Assembly (NCBI RefSeq): GCF_900176425.1
Contig: NZ_FWXS01000010.1
Coordinates: 62,001 to 126,000 of the forward strand
Direction of reading: 5' to 3'
DNA: 64,000 bases
From: Moheibacter sediminis
GTDB taxonomy: Bacteria; Bacteroidota; Bacteroidia; Flavobacteriales; Weeksellaceae
Shown: positions 42,783 to 51,439 of the stretch, in pieces
Layout: every line of letters begins with the position of its first letter
Position numbering within the stretch: the stretch's first letter is position 1
Program-made: the position numbers and the translations under genes
The notes under the pieces: model-generated
Told to the model about the DNA's origin: nothing
The model's input: only the letters and a program-made list of their open reading frames with translations
Databases searched by the model: none

Positions 42783-43640
42783 ATGAGCCAAAAGATAAAG
42801 ATTGTGGATTGTCCGAGAGATGCGATGCAGGGACGGCATGAATTTATTCCGACTCAGGATAAAATCGACCATCTTCAGAAATTGCTGAAAGTAGGTTTTG
42901 AAATGATTGACTGCGGAAGTTTTGTTTCTCCGAAAATCATTCCGCAAATGGCTGATACAAAAGAAGTTTTAAACGGGATTGATAGATCAAATTCAGAAAC
43001 GAAATTATCGGTAATTATAGCAAGTGAAGGCGGTGCAGACCGCGCATTGGCACATGATAAAGTGGATGTTTTAGGATTTCCATTTTCTATTTCGGAACAA
43101 TTTCAACAAGACAATACCAACAAAAGCCGTGAGGAAGCATTTGAAGCTGTAAAAAATATCCAGAAAAAATTAGAAGGTTCTGACAAAGAACTTTTGATTT
43201 ATTTTTCGATGGCATTTGGAAATCCGTATAAAGATGAATGGAGCGTGGAGTTGGTAAAAGATTGGGCAAATAAATTTGCGGATATTGGAATCACTAAAAT
43301 TAATTTATCCGATACAACTTCTGTTGCAAATCCTGAAGATGTGAGCGAATTATTTCAAAATTTAATTCCTAAATATCCTGAAATCGAATTCGGAGCGCAT
43401 TTCCATTCCGAATACAACGAATGGTTTACGAAAGTGGACGCCGCTTATCAAAATGGTTGCCGTAGTTTTGACGGAGCCATCAAAGGTTTTGGCGGATGTC
43501 CGATGGCAAAAAGCGATTTGGTAGGGAACATTCCGACAGAAAAATTAATTACTTACGCAGAAAGTGTAAAAGCAGAACACGGATTGAATTTATTTGCCTT
43601 TGAAGCCGCTTATAATTCTGCTTTGAAAGTGATGGGATAA
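42783..43640 (+). CDS. Hydroxymethylglutaryl-CoA lyase-like protein
   Basis: A 285-residue HMGL-like TIM barrel. Visible motifs: VDCPRDAMQG (catalytic Arg-Asp at the start), MIDCGSFVSPKIIPQMAD, FSISEQFQQDNTNKSREEA, a metal-binding HFHSEYNEW, and FGGCPMAKSDLVGNIPTEKL with the conserved Cys of HMG-CoA lyases. The family splits HMG-CoA into acetyl-CoA and acetoacetate in leucine breakdown or ketone metabolism. No leucine-degradation neighbours are present, so a related aldolase-type reaction cannot be excluded. Confidence 0.85.
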   Translation: MSQKIKIVDCPRDAMQGRHEFIPTQDKIDHLQKLLKVGFEMIDCGSFVSPKIIPQMADTKEVLNGIDRSNSETKLSVIIASEGGADRALAHDKVDVLGFPFSISEQFQQDNTNKSREEAFEAVKNIQKKLEGSDKELLIYFSMAFGNPYKDEWSVELVKDWANKFADIGITKINLSDTTSVANPEDVSELFQNLIPKYPEIEFGAHFHSEYNEWFTKVDAAYQNGCRSFDGAIKGFGGCPMAKSDLVGNIPTEKLITYAESVKAEHGLNLFAFEAAYNSALKVMG

Positions 43641-43679
43641 TGAAAGACAAATAAATTCGTTCTAAGAAAAATAAGATTA

Positions 43680-44549
43680 ATGAAAGTGAAGTTGATTTGG
43701 ATTTTGATTGTAGTTGGATTTGTTTCGTGCAAAGACAAATTAGAATTCTCAAAAAAGAAAGCAGAAGACGAAAAAATAATTGTTCAATACGGCGAACATT
43801 TCCTTACTGATAAAGATATTCGATTGATTTTGCCAAAAGACGTGAGCAAAGAAGACAGCGCAAAGTTGGTTAAAACCTACATCGAGGAATGGGTAAAAAA
43901 GAAAGCAATCGTTGACAAAGCAGAAGAAAATATAGATGAGCTGACACTCAAGGAAATAGACAATAAAATGGTCGAATACCGTCAGGATCTATTAATCAAC
44001 GCTTATAATAATTATCTCATTGAAAAAAATCTGAAAGATTCTTTACCTGAAAGTGAGATTTTATCATATTTTGAAAAACACAAAGAAAGTTTTCCATTGA
44101 GCAAAGACATCGTTCAGTACCGTTATGTTTCTGTCAATAAATCGGATGAATTACGTGCTGAAAAATTATTTAATTCAGGAAATGATGAAGATTTTGATGA
44201 ATTGATGAAAATCGTGCTGACTTCAGGAAATCATTACCATGACAAAGACAGCGTATGGTATGGCGCAGACATACTGCCGGCACAAATTCCGATGCTGAAT
44301 GGTGCGGATAATTTGAGAGAATTATTGAATAGAAGACGCTTGAAAATCACAAATGATTCCCTCGTGACGATGGTTAAAATTCTTAAATTAAAGCCAAAAG
44401 GAAGTGAAGCACCGTTTAATTTTGTTAAACCTACGATAAAAAATCTTTTACTTAACAAAAGAAAGTTAAATTTGCTCGGCGATTTACAAAAACAATTGTA
44501 CAAAGAAGCCATTAACAATAATGAAATCAAAATAAATGAAAAGCCCTGA
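43680..44549 (+). CDS. Periplasmic foldase-like lipoprotein (SurA-N/PPIase related)
   Basis: 289 residues with lipobox GFVSC (Cys17). A Lys/Glu-rich helical protein: YGEHFLTDKDIRLILPKD resembles the N-terminal chaperone part of SurA/PrsA proteins, and residues 125-230 (SEILSYFEKHKESFPLSKDI) a degenerate parvulin-like region. The usual parvulin active-site residues are not clear, so chaperone rather than isomerase function is likely. It lies 35 bp upstream of the SurA-like gene, forming an operon for outer-membrane protein assembly. Confidence 0.75.
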   Translation: MKVKLIWILIVVGFVSCKDKLEFSKKKAEDEKIIVQYGEHFLTDKDIRLILPKDVSKEDSAKLVKTYIEEWVKKKAIVDKAEENIDELTLKEIDNKMVEYRQDLLINAYNNYLIEKNLKDSLPESEILSYFEKHKESFPLSKDIVQYRYVSVNKSDELRAEKLFNSGNDEDFDELMKIVLTSGNHYHDKDSVWYGADILPAQIPMLNGADNLRELLNRRRLKITNDSLVTMVKILKLKPKGSEAPFNFVKPTIKNLLLNKRKLNLLGDLQKQLYKEAINNNEIKINEKP

Positions 44550-44584
44550 GCCGTTCATTTGACTTTAAAACATAACATTTACAA

Positions 44585-45940
44585 ATGAAATCAAACAAAT
44601 ACATTTTATCATTCCTTTGTGTGATGGCAGCTGTCATCGCTTTTGCACAGCCAAAACCTGAGGACAAGCAATTTAAGTTAGATGGAGTTGCAGCTGTGGT
44701 TGGGAATGAAATCATTTTGGATTCTGACATTGAACGTGATTTCGTTCAGGCGAAAGCACAAGGTTATCAGATAGAAAATGAATGTGAATTCCTTGAAAAC
44801 ATTTTGGTTGACAAAATTTTATTATCCAAAGCAAAGGAAGATACTTTGATCAACATCACAGATGACCAGGTAACACGTCAGGTAGATGGGACGATTCAAA
44901 GATTTTTAACACAAGGTCCTGAGGCGGAAATCCTTAAGTTCTTTGGTTACAATACCATGGCAGAATTTAAACAGGAATTGCGTGGAATTATGAAAGATCA
45001 GGCCTATTCACAAGAAAAGCAAAGTTTAATTACCAAAGGAATTGATGCTACACCGGAAGAAGTTCGTTTGTTTTACGAGCAATACAAAGATGAATTACCG
45101 GAAGTCCCGGAAGAAGTTGAAATCAGTCACATCGTCGTTTATCCGGATATTTTTCCGGAAAATGAACAAAAAGTCATCGATCAATTGGCTACAATCAAAA
45201 AAGAAGTTGAAGAAGGAGCGAGTTTCGCGACCAAAGCGATTTTGTATTCCAACGACCCTGGTTCGTCGAGCAACGGAGGTTTGATGACCAAAGTAACCCG
45301 CGGAATGATGGTGCCTGAATTTGATGCCGTGATTTTCAATTTGCAGGAAGGCGAGATTTCAGATCCATTCAAAACTGATTTCGGTTACCACATTGCGATG
45401 ATGGACAAAAGAAAAGGACAGGAGGTAGATGTGCGCCACATTTTGATTCAGTTGAAACCAACACCGGAAGAAATTGCAATTACCAAATCCAGATTAGATT
45501 CTTTGAGCTTATTGGTATCAAAAGGAGAATTGACTTTCAAAGAAGTTGCTTCCCGTTTTTCAGTTGACAAATATACCAAATTCAATGCAGGAAGATTGAG
45601 CGATAACCAAACAGGAGAAGACCGTCTGGAGCGTTCTAAATTACCAGCAAAAACTTTGGCAGCAATTGCTACCTTAAACGAAGGGGATATTTCATCTACT
45701 TTCGAAGATGAGTTTGACAGACGTATGGTTTTGAAAATTGTACAATTGAGAAGAGTAGTTCCGGCACATAAAGTGAACTATGAAACCGATTATTCAAGAT
45801 TGAAAAATATGACAATCAATACCAAAAGGCAAGAAATTTTGATGAAATGGGTAGGGGAACAAATCCCTGATACATTCATAAAAGTTGATGATGAATACAA
45901 CAATTGTGAATTCAAATTAAATTGGGACAAATCCGAATAA
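44585..45940 (+). CDS. SurA-like peptidyl-prolyl isomerase with two parvulin domains
   Basis: 451 residues with a signal peptide ending VIAFAQ (residue 22). N-terminal SurA-type chaperone domain about 30-165 (VAAVVGNEIILDSDIERDF, ILVDKILL). First PpiC-type rotamase about 175-280 (VEISHIVVYP, YSNDPGSSSNGGLMTKVTRG, FGYHIAMMDKRKG) and second about 285-385 (VRHILIQLKP, NAGRLSDNQTG). It acts in the periplasm to fold outer-membrane proteins, needed here for SusC, barrels and T9SS parts. A terminator follows. Confidence 0.93.
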   Translation: MKSNKYILSFLCVMAAVIAFAQPKPEDKQFKLDGVAAVVGNEIILDSDIERDFVQAKAQGYQIENECEFLENILVDKILLSKAKEDTLINITDDQVTRQVDGTIQRFLTQGPEAEILKFFGYNTMAEFKQELRGIMKDQAYSQEKQSLITKGIDATPEEVRLFYEQYKDELPEVPEEVEISHIVVYPDIFPENEQKVIDQLATIKKEVEEGASFATKAILYSNDPGSSSNGGLMTKVTRGMMVPEFDAVIFNLQEGEISDPFKTDFGYHIAMMDKRKGQEVDVRHILIQLKPTPEEIAITKSRLDSLSLLVSKGELTFKEVASRFSVDKYTKFNAGRLSDNQTGEDRLERSKLPAKTLAAIATLNEGDISSTFEDEFDRRMVLKIVQLRRVVPAHKVNYETDYSRLKNMTINTKRQEILMKWVGEQIPDTFIKVDDEYNNCEFKLNWDKSE

Positions 45941-45966
45941 GATTTAAATCCATTAAATATAAATAC

Positions 45967-45994
45967 AAACGCATCCGTGAAAACTGATGCGTTT
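45967..45994 (+). terminator. Rho-independent terminator after the SurA-like gene
   Basis: The arms aaacgcatc (45967-45975) and gatgcgttt (45986-45994) are followed by TTT. Confidence 0.88.
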
Positions 45995-46050
45995 TTTATT
46001 TCAAACCTTCGATGATAGAAATGACATTTATGAATTTGAACTTGATTTTT

Positions 46051-46124
46051 GGGCGACTTATCGGGCTGCTTCGGGGTTCCGTACTCGCTCACGCTCGCAC
46101 CAAGCCCTTCGTATCCCGGTCGCA
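46051..46124. repeat. GC-rich structured intergenic element
   Basis: A 74-bp island much richer in GC than its surroundings, flanked by T-runs on both sides. The ends pair as gcgac (46053-46057) with gtcgc (46119-46123) and cggg (46062-46065) with cccg (46115-46118). The inside holds a ctcgctcacgctcg direct repeat. It lies between convergent genes and resembles dispersed GGGCG...CGGTCGC elements I recall from Bacteroidota intergenic regions. Only one copy is visible in this window. Confidence 0.55.
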
Positions 46125-46134
46125 TTTTTAAAGA

Positions 46135-47091
46135 TTATTTCCCAAAGAAGCTGTCCACAAATTCAAATTTGTCAAAAGCCTGCAGATCATTCATTCCTTC
46201 ACCGACACCGATGTATTTTACCGGAATCTGAAACTGATCAGAGATACCGATTACCACGCCGCCTTTTGCAGTACCATCAAGTTTGGTAACGGCAAGAGCA
46301 GAAACTTCAGTCGCTTGCGTAAATTGTTTCGCCTGCTCAAATGCATTTTGTCCTGTGGAACCATCCAAAACCAATAAAACTTCATGTGGTGCATCCGGAT
46401 AAACCTTCTGCATCACACGTTTGATTTTCGAAAGTTCATTCATCAGATTCACTTTATTGTGCAAACGTCCCGCAGTATCGATCAAAACCACATCAGCACC
46501 TTGTGCTTTGGCAGACTGCAACGTATCAAACGCCACCGAGGCAGGATCCGATCCCATTGCTTGTTTCACAATCGTCACACCTACTCGTTCTGCCCAAATG
46601 ACCAATTGGTCAACTGCAGCCGCACGGAAAGTATCGCCTGCACCCAATACAACTTTTTTACCGTTTTGTTTGAACTGATGTGCCAGTTTGCCAATGGTAG
46701 TAGTTTTCCCAACGCCGTTGACGCCGACCACCATGATGACATAAGGTTCATTTTTTACAGGGATTTCAAATCCTCGGGTCCGATCGGAATTGTTCTCCGA
46801 AAGTAAACCAGCAATTTCCTCACGCAAAATGCGGTTGAGTTCGTCAGTACCTACATATTTATCACGTGCAACGCGTTCTTCTATTCTTTTGATGATTTTT
46901 AATGTTGTTTCCACGCCGACATCAGAAGTGATGAGCACTTCTTCTAAGTTGTCAAGGACTTCGTCGTCAACTTTTGATTTTCCGGCAACGGAACGGCTGA
47001 GTTTGTCGAAAAATGATTGTTTAGATTTTTCTAATCCTTCGTCTAATTTTTCTTTGCTTTCTTTACCGAGAATTTTTTTGAACCAGCTCAC
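46135..47091 (-). CDS. ftsY: Signal recognition particle receptor FtsY
   Basis: A 318-residue SRP GTPase that docks ribosome-SRP complexes at the inner membrane. A short charged A-region (1-40) precedes the N domain (41-105) and G domain. GTPase motifs: VVGVNGVGKTTTIGKL (G1, 122-136), DTAGRLHNK (G3), TKLDGTAKGGV (G4 and closing loop), and the C-terminal GVGEGMNDLQAFD. The protein is complete with a minimal A domain, as is usual in Bacteroidota. It has a possible promoter of its own (47114-47121) just downstream of the terminator of the ribosomal protein operon. Confidence 0.97.
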   Translation of the reverse strand: MSWFKKILGKESKEKLDEGLEKSKQSFFDKLSRSVAGKSKVDDEVLDNLEEVLITSDVGVETTLKIIKRIEERVARDKYVGTDELNRILREEIAGLLSENNSDRTRGFEIPVKNEPYVIMVVGVNGVGKTTTIGKLAHQFKQNGKKVVLGAGDTFRAAAVDQLVIWAERVGVTIVKQAMGSDPASVAFDTLQSAKAQGADVVLIDTAGRLHNKVNLMNELSKIKRVMQKVYPDAPHEVLLVLDGSTGQNAFEQAKQFTQATEVSALAVTKLDGTAKGGVVIGISDQFQIPVKYIGVGEGMNDLQAFDKFEFVDSFFGK

Positions 47092-47113
47092 GTATTTTAA
47101 TTTCTTTAAGTTG

Positions 47114-47121
47114 CAAAGATA
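47114..47121 (-). promoter_or_regulatory. Putative -7 promoter box for ftsY
   Basis: The minus strand reads TATCTTTG, an exact TAnnTTTG match 22 bp before the ftsY start. No correctly spaced -33 element is seen. Confidence 0.4.
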
Positions 47122-47137
47122 AGGAGTTGAAACAAAA

Positions 47138-47161
47138 AAAGGTCACAAATTTGTGACCTTT
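47138..47161 (-). terminator. Terminator of the rpmB-rpmG-DUF4295 operon
   Basis: A perfect 24-bp palindrome (aaaggtcacaaa at 47138-47149, tttgtgaccttt at 47150-47161) is followed on the minus strand by a U-run. Confidence 0.9.
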
Positions 47162-47190
47162 AAAACCTTTAAAATATTGTAATCGTAATT

Positions 47191-47340
47191 TTATTTGAAG
47201 AAGCTATCGACTTCGTCAGCATTCATTACTTTTTCTTCAAAAATGTAAGCACCAGTTTTCGGCGATTTTACCATTTTGATAACCTTCGTCATTTTCTTAG
47301 ATGCACCTGTTTGTAAGGTTGCTACGGTCTTTTTTGCCAT
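47191..47340 (-). CDS. DUF4295 family small basic protein
   Basis: 49 residues starting MAKKTVATLQTGASKKMTKV and ending DEVDSFFK. This is the DUF4295 family, conserved in Bacteroidota next to rpmB and rpmG; the basic composition and the operon suggest a ribosome-associated protein. The start is 12 bp after the rpmG stop. The function is not established. Confidence 0.9.
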   Translation of the reverse strand: MAKKTVATLQTGASKKMTKVIKMVKSPKTGAYIFEEKVMNADEVDSFFK

Positions 47341-47351
47341 GGTTCGCTAAT

Positions 47352-47534
47352 TTATTTGATTTCTTTATGAACTGTATATTTCTTCAAAACCGGATTGAAT
47401 TTTTTCAATTCAATTCTGTCAGGAGTGTTCTTTTTATTTTTCGTAGTGATATAACGAGACATTCCCGGCATACCGCTTTCTTTGTGTTCAGTACATTCCA
47501 AAATTACCTGAACTCTGTTTCCTTTCTTTGCCAT
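47352..47534 (-). CDS. rpmG: 50S ribosomal protein L33 (bL33)
   Basis: 60 residues, full length for bL33. The sequence [20 protein letters not shown] and later [19 protein letters not shown] are diagnostic. Only one Cys remains (in LECTEHK), so this is the zinc-free (C-minus) form. It is part of the rpmB-rpmG-DUF4295 operon with 12-bp spacings. Confidence 0.96.
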   Translation of the reverse strand: MAKKGNRVQVILECTEHKESGMPGMSRYITTKNKKNTPDRIELKKFNPVLKKYTVHKEIK

Positions 47535-47546
47535 GATTAATTATTA

Positions 47547-47783
47547 TTAAGCGATTAATCCGTTTTTACGTCCACGTTTTACTGCTTCTTCTACACCGAT
47601 TTTGTTAATGGTTTTTAATCCATTAGCAGAAACTTTAAGTGTAATCCACTCTCCGGTTTCCGGCATGAAAAATTTCTTTTTAAACAAATTCACTTCAAAA
47701 GTGCGCTTTGATTTATTGTTAGCATGAGAAACATTGTTTCCCACCATTCTCTTCTTACCTGTGATTTGACAAATTTTAGACAT
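47547..47783 (-). CDS. rpmB: 50S ribosomal protein L28 (bL28)
   Basis: 78 residues, full length. Diagnostic sequence: MSKICQITGKKRMVGNNVSH, ANNKSKRTFEVNL, and a C-terminal GLKTINKIGVEEAVKRG. First gene of the operon with a good promoter at 47809-47840 on the minus strand. Only one N-terminal Cys is present, so no zinc site is expected. Confidence 0.97.
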   Translation of the reverse strand: MSKICQITGKKRMVGNNVSHANNKSKRTFEVNLFKKKFFMPETGEWITLKVSANGLKTINKIGVEEAVKRGRKNGLIA

Positions 47784-47808
47784 TTGTTCTGTGTTTTTTT
47801 TCGGACTG

Positions 47809-47840
47809 CAAATATAGGAATTTAAATTTCAGAAAAACAA
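47809..47840 (-). promoter_or_regulatory. Promoter of the rpmB operon
   Basis: On the minus strand TTG (47838-47840) is followed after 21 bp by TATATTTG (47809-47816), an exact -7 box. The start codon lies 25 bp downstream. Confidence 0.65.
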
Positions 47841-47993
47841 TACTTTTAATATTAATTTTTTGAGAATGTTTTTTTGATAACACTGAGGGCTTACAAATCA
47901 TCCTCCGCCGTGTGGTCAAGTATGTATGAAATTCTTTGTCATAATATAATTATTTTCAACTAAAATCATTATTTTTAATTTAAATAAAATCTT

Positions 47994-49565
47994 ATGAAAC
48001 AAATATTTATACTTATTTTTTTGATTCTGAATTTAATGTTTGCCAGTGCACAATTATTGGAATGGCATAAGGTTTTTGACAGGCATTCTTTTGGAGGTTT
48101 TGCACCTATTTCGCCTGCTGCAGTTAAAGATGTTCATAACTCGGTTTATATTTCAGTTGCTGAAAATGATACCTTGAAAATCTATAAGTATTTTGAGGAT
48201 GGAATTTTGAGTGGAATCTTAGATACAAACCTTCATTTTGATAAATCTACTCCGATGATCAATTTGCCGAATGGAGAGTTTGCTGTTGTTTTTCGTGCAA
48301 ACTTTGTTGATGACATAATATATTTTCTTCAATTTGATTCTTCTCTTAATGTAACAAGGTTTAGCCAGCTAAACTTTGCTGAATTTGATTTTATAGCCGA
48401 TCCTCAAAATCTTATAATCTCGCAGGAGCAACTTTTTTTGACACTTTTTGATGGTCTGGAACATCAATTATACAAGTTAAACAATACAGATACCCCGGAA
48501 CTTTTATATTCGGCAAATGTTGAAATAGCATTTGGAGAAGATGTGTTGGTGATGGAAAATGGAAATTTAATCTTCTCATATCAAAATAGCAATCAGCATA
48601 TGGTTCGTTGTGTTTCTTCTAGTGACGGTTCGGTTGTCTGGGAGCATCTCACAGAGCTTCAACACTGGCAGCTGAGAAAATACAAGGTTTTTAACGCGGA
48701 TAATCATTTATTGAAATTTACTCACGATATAGTGTGGCAGGACTCGGACGCGATTGGCACGTTTAAAGTTATAAAATTGGATAGCAATACCGGACAGGAA
48801 ATAAGCAGTTTAGAATTATTTCCGGATATGACATGTGTTTATGCTATTTTTGATATGGTATATAATGAGACTAATGGGAATATGTACTTGGCATATTTTA
48901 ATAGCTGCAATAATGCTTTTATCAGCCTGCTGGAATTTAATCCTTTAGAAGTGGCTCCTCTGCATTCGTCTACATTTGAATATATAAATGATCCGCTTAA
49001 TATCGGTCAGCAAGCTCATTTGTCAATATTAGACAATGGAAAACCTGCATTCATTTATAAAAAATATATCGATGAAACTGAACACGGAAATTTGTTTATA
49101 GTAAAATTAAATTCTGATTTATCAGTAGAAAGTACGCTGGAAATCAATTTTGATCCTCCAAATGGAAGTGAGTCTATAGCAAATATTCTTCCAGTAGATG
49201 GCTCTAAATTTTTGATTTCAGGTGTAATTCCTAATAATGATCCCTTTATTTTTTGGGAGGAAGTAAAATATTTCACTGCAATGATTGATTTGGGTGGAAT
49301 CATGAGCATTAAAGATTTTACGGCTTCAAATGATAAATTATTGATTTATCCCAATCCGGCAAAACAATTTGCCAATGTTCATTTACCCGAGGCCGGATTC
49401 GGAACTTTATCTATTTTTAACTTGGCGGGTCAGATTGTTTATAGTGAATCTCAATTATTTGAAAACGATTATAAATTAAATCTAAGCTTATTCAAGCAGG
49501 GAAATTATGTAGTTAACTTTTCTGTGGGAAATAAAAAATACTTTGGGCGTTTGATGGTAAACTAA
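47994..49565 (+). CDS. Secreted protein with T9SS type A sorting domain, unknown
   Basis: 523 residues with a signal peptide ending FASAQ (residue 20). The region 21-440 is a set of beta-strand segments with regular spacing (LLEWHKVFDRHSFGG, VVWEHLTELQHWQL), probably a beta-propeller, but I recognise no family. A type A sorting domain occupies about 448-523 (IYPNPAKQFANVHL ... GRLMVN). Its TAA (49563-49565) overlaps the stop codon of the convergent lnt gene (49562-49564), so there is no room for a terminator. Confidence 0.75.
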   Translation: MKQIFILIFLILNLMFASAQLLEWHKVFDRHSFGGFAPISPAAVKDVHNSVYISVAENDTLKIYKYFEDGILSGILDTNLHFDKSTPMINLPNGEFAVVFRANFVDDIIYFLQFDSSLNVTRFSQLNFAEFDFIADPQNLIISQEQLFLTLFDGLEHQLYKLNNTDTPELLYSANVEIAFGEDVLVMENGNLIFSYQNSNQHMVRCVSSSDGSVVWEHLTELQHWQLRKYKVFNADNHLLKFTHDIVWQDSDAIGTFKVIKLDSNTGQEISSLELFPDMTCVYAIFDMVYNETNGNMYLAYFNSCNNAFISLLEFNPLEVAPLHSSTFEYINDPLNIGQQAHLSILDNGKPAFIYKKYIDETEHGNLFIVKLNSDLSVESTLEINFDPPNGSESIANILPVDGSKFLISGVIPNNDPFIFWEEVKYFTAMIDLGGIMSIKDFTASNDKLLIYPNPAKQFANVHLPEAGFGTLSIFNLAGQIVYSESQLFENDYKLNLSLFKQGNYVVNFSVGNKKYFGRLMVN

Positions 49566-51217
49566 TTTCTTTTTTTTCGGAAATTCATAATCTGAAGTAC
49601 AATTGTATAGCCTAAAAGAATTCCAGAAAGTAATAAACCAATTCGAGCTAAGTAATCTCCGTGTTTTGTATAGAAAGTGATTTTATCATTCAGTTTAGCT
49701 TTTCCTGTCAAAGCACCTTCTTTTTCATAACCTAACGAAGAAATGATATCTCCTTTCTGATTGATAAATGCGGAAACCCCGGAATTAGCAGAACGTACAA
49801 TGTCACGACGTGTTTCAATTGCTCTTATGTTTCCAAATTGCAGCAATTCTCTGTGTCCGTCCGTATTCCCCCACCATGAGTCATTCGTCATGATGAACAA
49901 AACATTCGCTCCGTTTTTCACATAACCTGTAGTATATTCTCCATAAATCGATTCATAACAGATAATCGGCGCAATCACCGCATCATTAAATGAATTTCTG
50001 AAAACAGAGCGTTCTTCCTGTGTCACGTGCGTCCTCACAGTCCCGCCAAAGTTCAGCATCAAATCACCAAGAAGAGGTTTCAAAACTTTCATATAAGGAA
50101 AATGTTCTACACCCACTACCAATTTCGATTTGTGGTAAGTTTGAATCGTATCTTTTTGGTTAAATTGAATGGCAGAATTGGTCACATCTACCCAAGTATC
50201 GGAATTCCCATATTTAGTTGCCGTAGGTGTTGCCAATTTCTCATACGGGTAAAACCTCATTAGCTCAACACCAGATACAAACGTCATTTGCGGATAGTTC
50301 CTGAAATTATTTTTAAATTGTTCCAACAAAAAATCCGATTCCAATTTATCCATGTTCAGTCCTGGTCCTGGTCCCGGAAATGCTGTTTCTGGCGCCACTA
50401 CAAACTGAACTTCAGGTGTGATGTTTTGGTGTGTCAGTTGAATCAATCCATCCACAATCTGGAAAGGATCTTTGGCGTATTTCTCCGTATAAGGATTCAA
50501 TTCAGGCTGCAAAACCATCGCCGTGATCTCATTTCCTTTTTCTTCATAAGAATTGTAAATCCAATAAGAAATCCCAATCGGAATCGCAATCCACAATGTT
50601 GTATAAATTATTAATTTATTTCTGAATTCTGTTTTTTTGGTATTGATGAAAGCATACAGAAAATAAAAAACGATGATGTTTCCAACTAGAATCCAAAGCG
50701 TCCCACCAAAAGTTCCCGTAAATTCATACCATTGAATCCATTGATGGTAATTCGAAAATCCATTTCCTAAATTGAACCAAGGCCAGGTCATTTCCCAATT
50801 CAAATGAAATTTTTCAAAACTCATCCAAATCGCAGGAAGGAAAAGCAAACCATAAAAATTTCCTGCTTTGAATTTTACCCAATGGAACAATTGAAATACG
50901 ATGCTCATCAGTAAAGAATTGGCAATCACCGGAAACAAATAGGAAATCCATGAATTTTGAAGCTCCCCGTCAGCGTTATATTCCTGCGCGTAATGCAGCC
51001 ACCAAATCCCAATCGCATTCCAAATAATAAAAGCCAAATAAGACAGTCCAAATATTTTCAGTCCTTTTCTTTTTAAATCTTTGATCTGGCTGATTTTATT
51101 TTCAGCAAATAACAACGGTACAAATCCAAAGAACAATAAAATAGGAAAACCTTGTGTAGGCCATCCGAAAGCCAGCAACAGCCCTGATATGATGGCGTAA
51201 ATTACATACTTATACAT
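49562..51217 (-). CDS. lnt: Apolipoprotein N-acyltransferase
   Basis: I prefer the ATG at 51215-51217 (551 residues); an upstream in-frame ATG adds eight residues of poor signal. Several N-terminal membrane helices precede a nitrilase-type domain. The catalytic triad is recognisable: Glu in VVAPETAFPG, Lys in YHKSKLVVGVEHFP and Cys in PIICYESIYGEY, with NDSWWGNTDG and RAIETRR typical of Lnt. It adds the third acyl chain to lipoproteins at the periplasmic face of the inner membrane, as needed for the lipoproteins encoded here. Confidence 0.95.
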   Translation of the reverse strand: MYKYVIYAIISGLLLAFGWPTQGFPILLFFGFVPLLFAENKISQIKDLKRKGLKIFGLSYLAFIIWNAIGIWWLHYAQEYNADGELQNSWISYLFPVIANSLLMSIVFQLFHWVKFKAGNFYGLLFLPAIWMSFEKFHLNWEMTWPWFNLGNGFSNYHQWIQWYEFTGTFGGTLWILVGNIIVFYFLYAFINTKKTEFRNKLIIYTTLWIAIPIGISYWIYNSYEEKGNEITAMVLQPELNPYTEKYAKDPFQIVDGLIQLTHQNITPEVQFVVAPETAFPGPGPGLNMDKLESDFLLEQFKNNFRNYPQMTFVSGVELMRFYPYEKLATPTATKYGNSDTWVDVTNSAIQFNQKDTIQTYHKSKLVVGVEHFPYMKVLKPLLGDLMLNFGGTVRTHVTQEERSVFRNSFNDAVIAPIICYESIYGEYTTGYVKNGANVLFIMTNDSWWGNTDGHRELLQFGNIRAIETRRDIVRSANSGVSAFINQKGDIISSLGYEKEGALTGKAKLNDKITFYTKHGDYLARIGLLLSGILLGYTIVLQIMNFRKKRN

Positions 51218-51303
51218 AACGGCAAAGGTAAAAGAATTCACACAAGTAAAAGTGAGAATTGAATCCGGAAATGATATAACTCATGAGTTAGGAAATGATT
51301 AAA

Positions 51304-51335
51304 TTTTTGCAAAGTTTAAAATTGTTATACATTTG
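51304..51335 (+). promoter_or_regulatory. Promoter of the SRP RNA gene
   Basis: TTTTTG (51304-51309) and TACATTTG (51328-51335) are separated by 18 bp, a full match to the Bacteroidota -33/-7 promoter. The RNA begins about 6 bp after the box. This is the best promoter in the window. Confidence 0.8.
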
Positions 51336-51340
51336 CACCG

Positions 51341-51436
51341 AGGCAAGTCCTACACAACCAGCTCCTGGTCAATCCCCCAGGGTGGGAACACAGCAAGGGT
51401 ATCCGGTTGTAGCGGTGTGATGTAGTCAGCTTGCCT
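51341..51436 (+). ncRNA. ffs: Bacterial small SRP RNA (4.5S-type)
   Basis: A 96-nt RNA with terminal stem aggcaag (51341-51347) pairing with cttgcct (51430-51436), then a T-run as terminator. The apical part contains ctcctggtcaatcccccagg, a GUG-GGAA-CAC hairpin with GNRA loop (51382-51391), and AGCAAGGG (51392-51399), which are the conserved domain IV elements recognised by Ffh. It is needed for co-translational membrane targeting together with FtsY, encoded 4 kb away. The terminal T-run touches the end of the convergent gene at 51440. Confidence 0.9.
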
Positions 51437-51439
51437 TTT

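Noticed and set aside
45790-46125. Open frame of 111 codons on the minus strand
   Set aside because: It is antisense to the end of the SurA-like gene and its start lies in the GC-rich repeat element; no signal, domain or plausible composition.
51341-51436. Structured RNA considered as a tRNA or tmRNA
   Set aside because: There is no anticodon arm or CCA-end acceptor; the GNRA loop with AGCAAGGG and the terminal stem fit SRP RNA.
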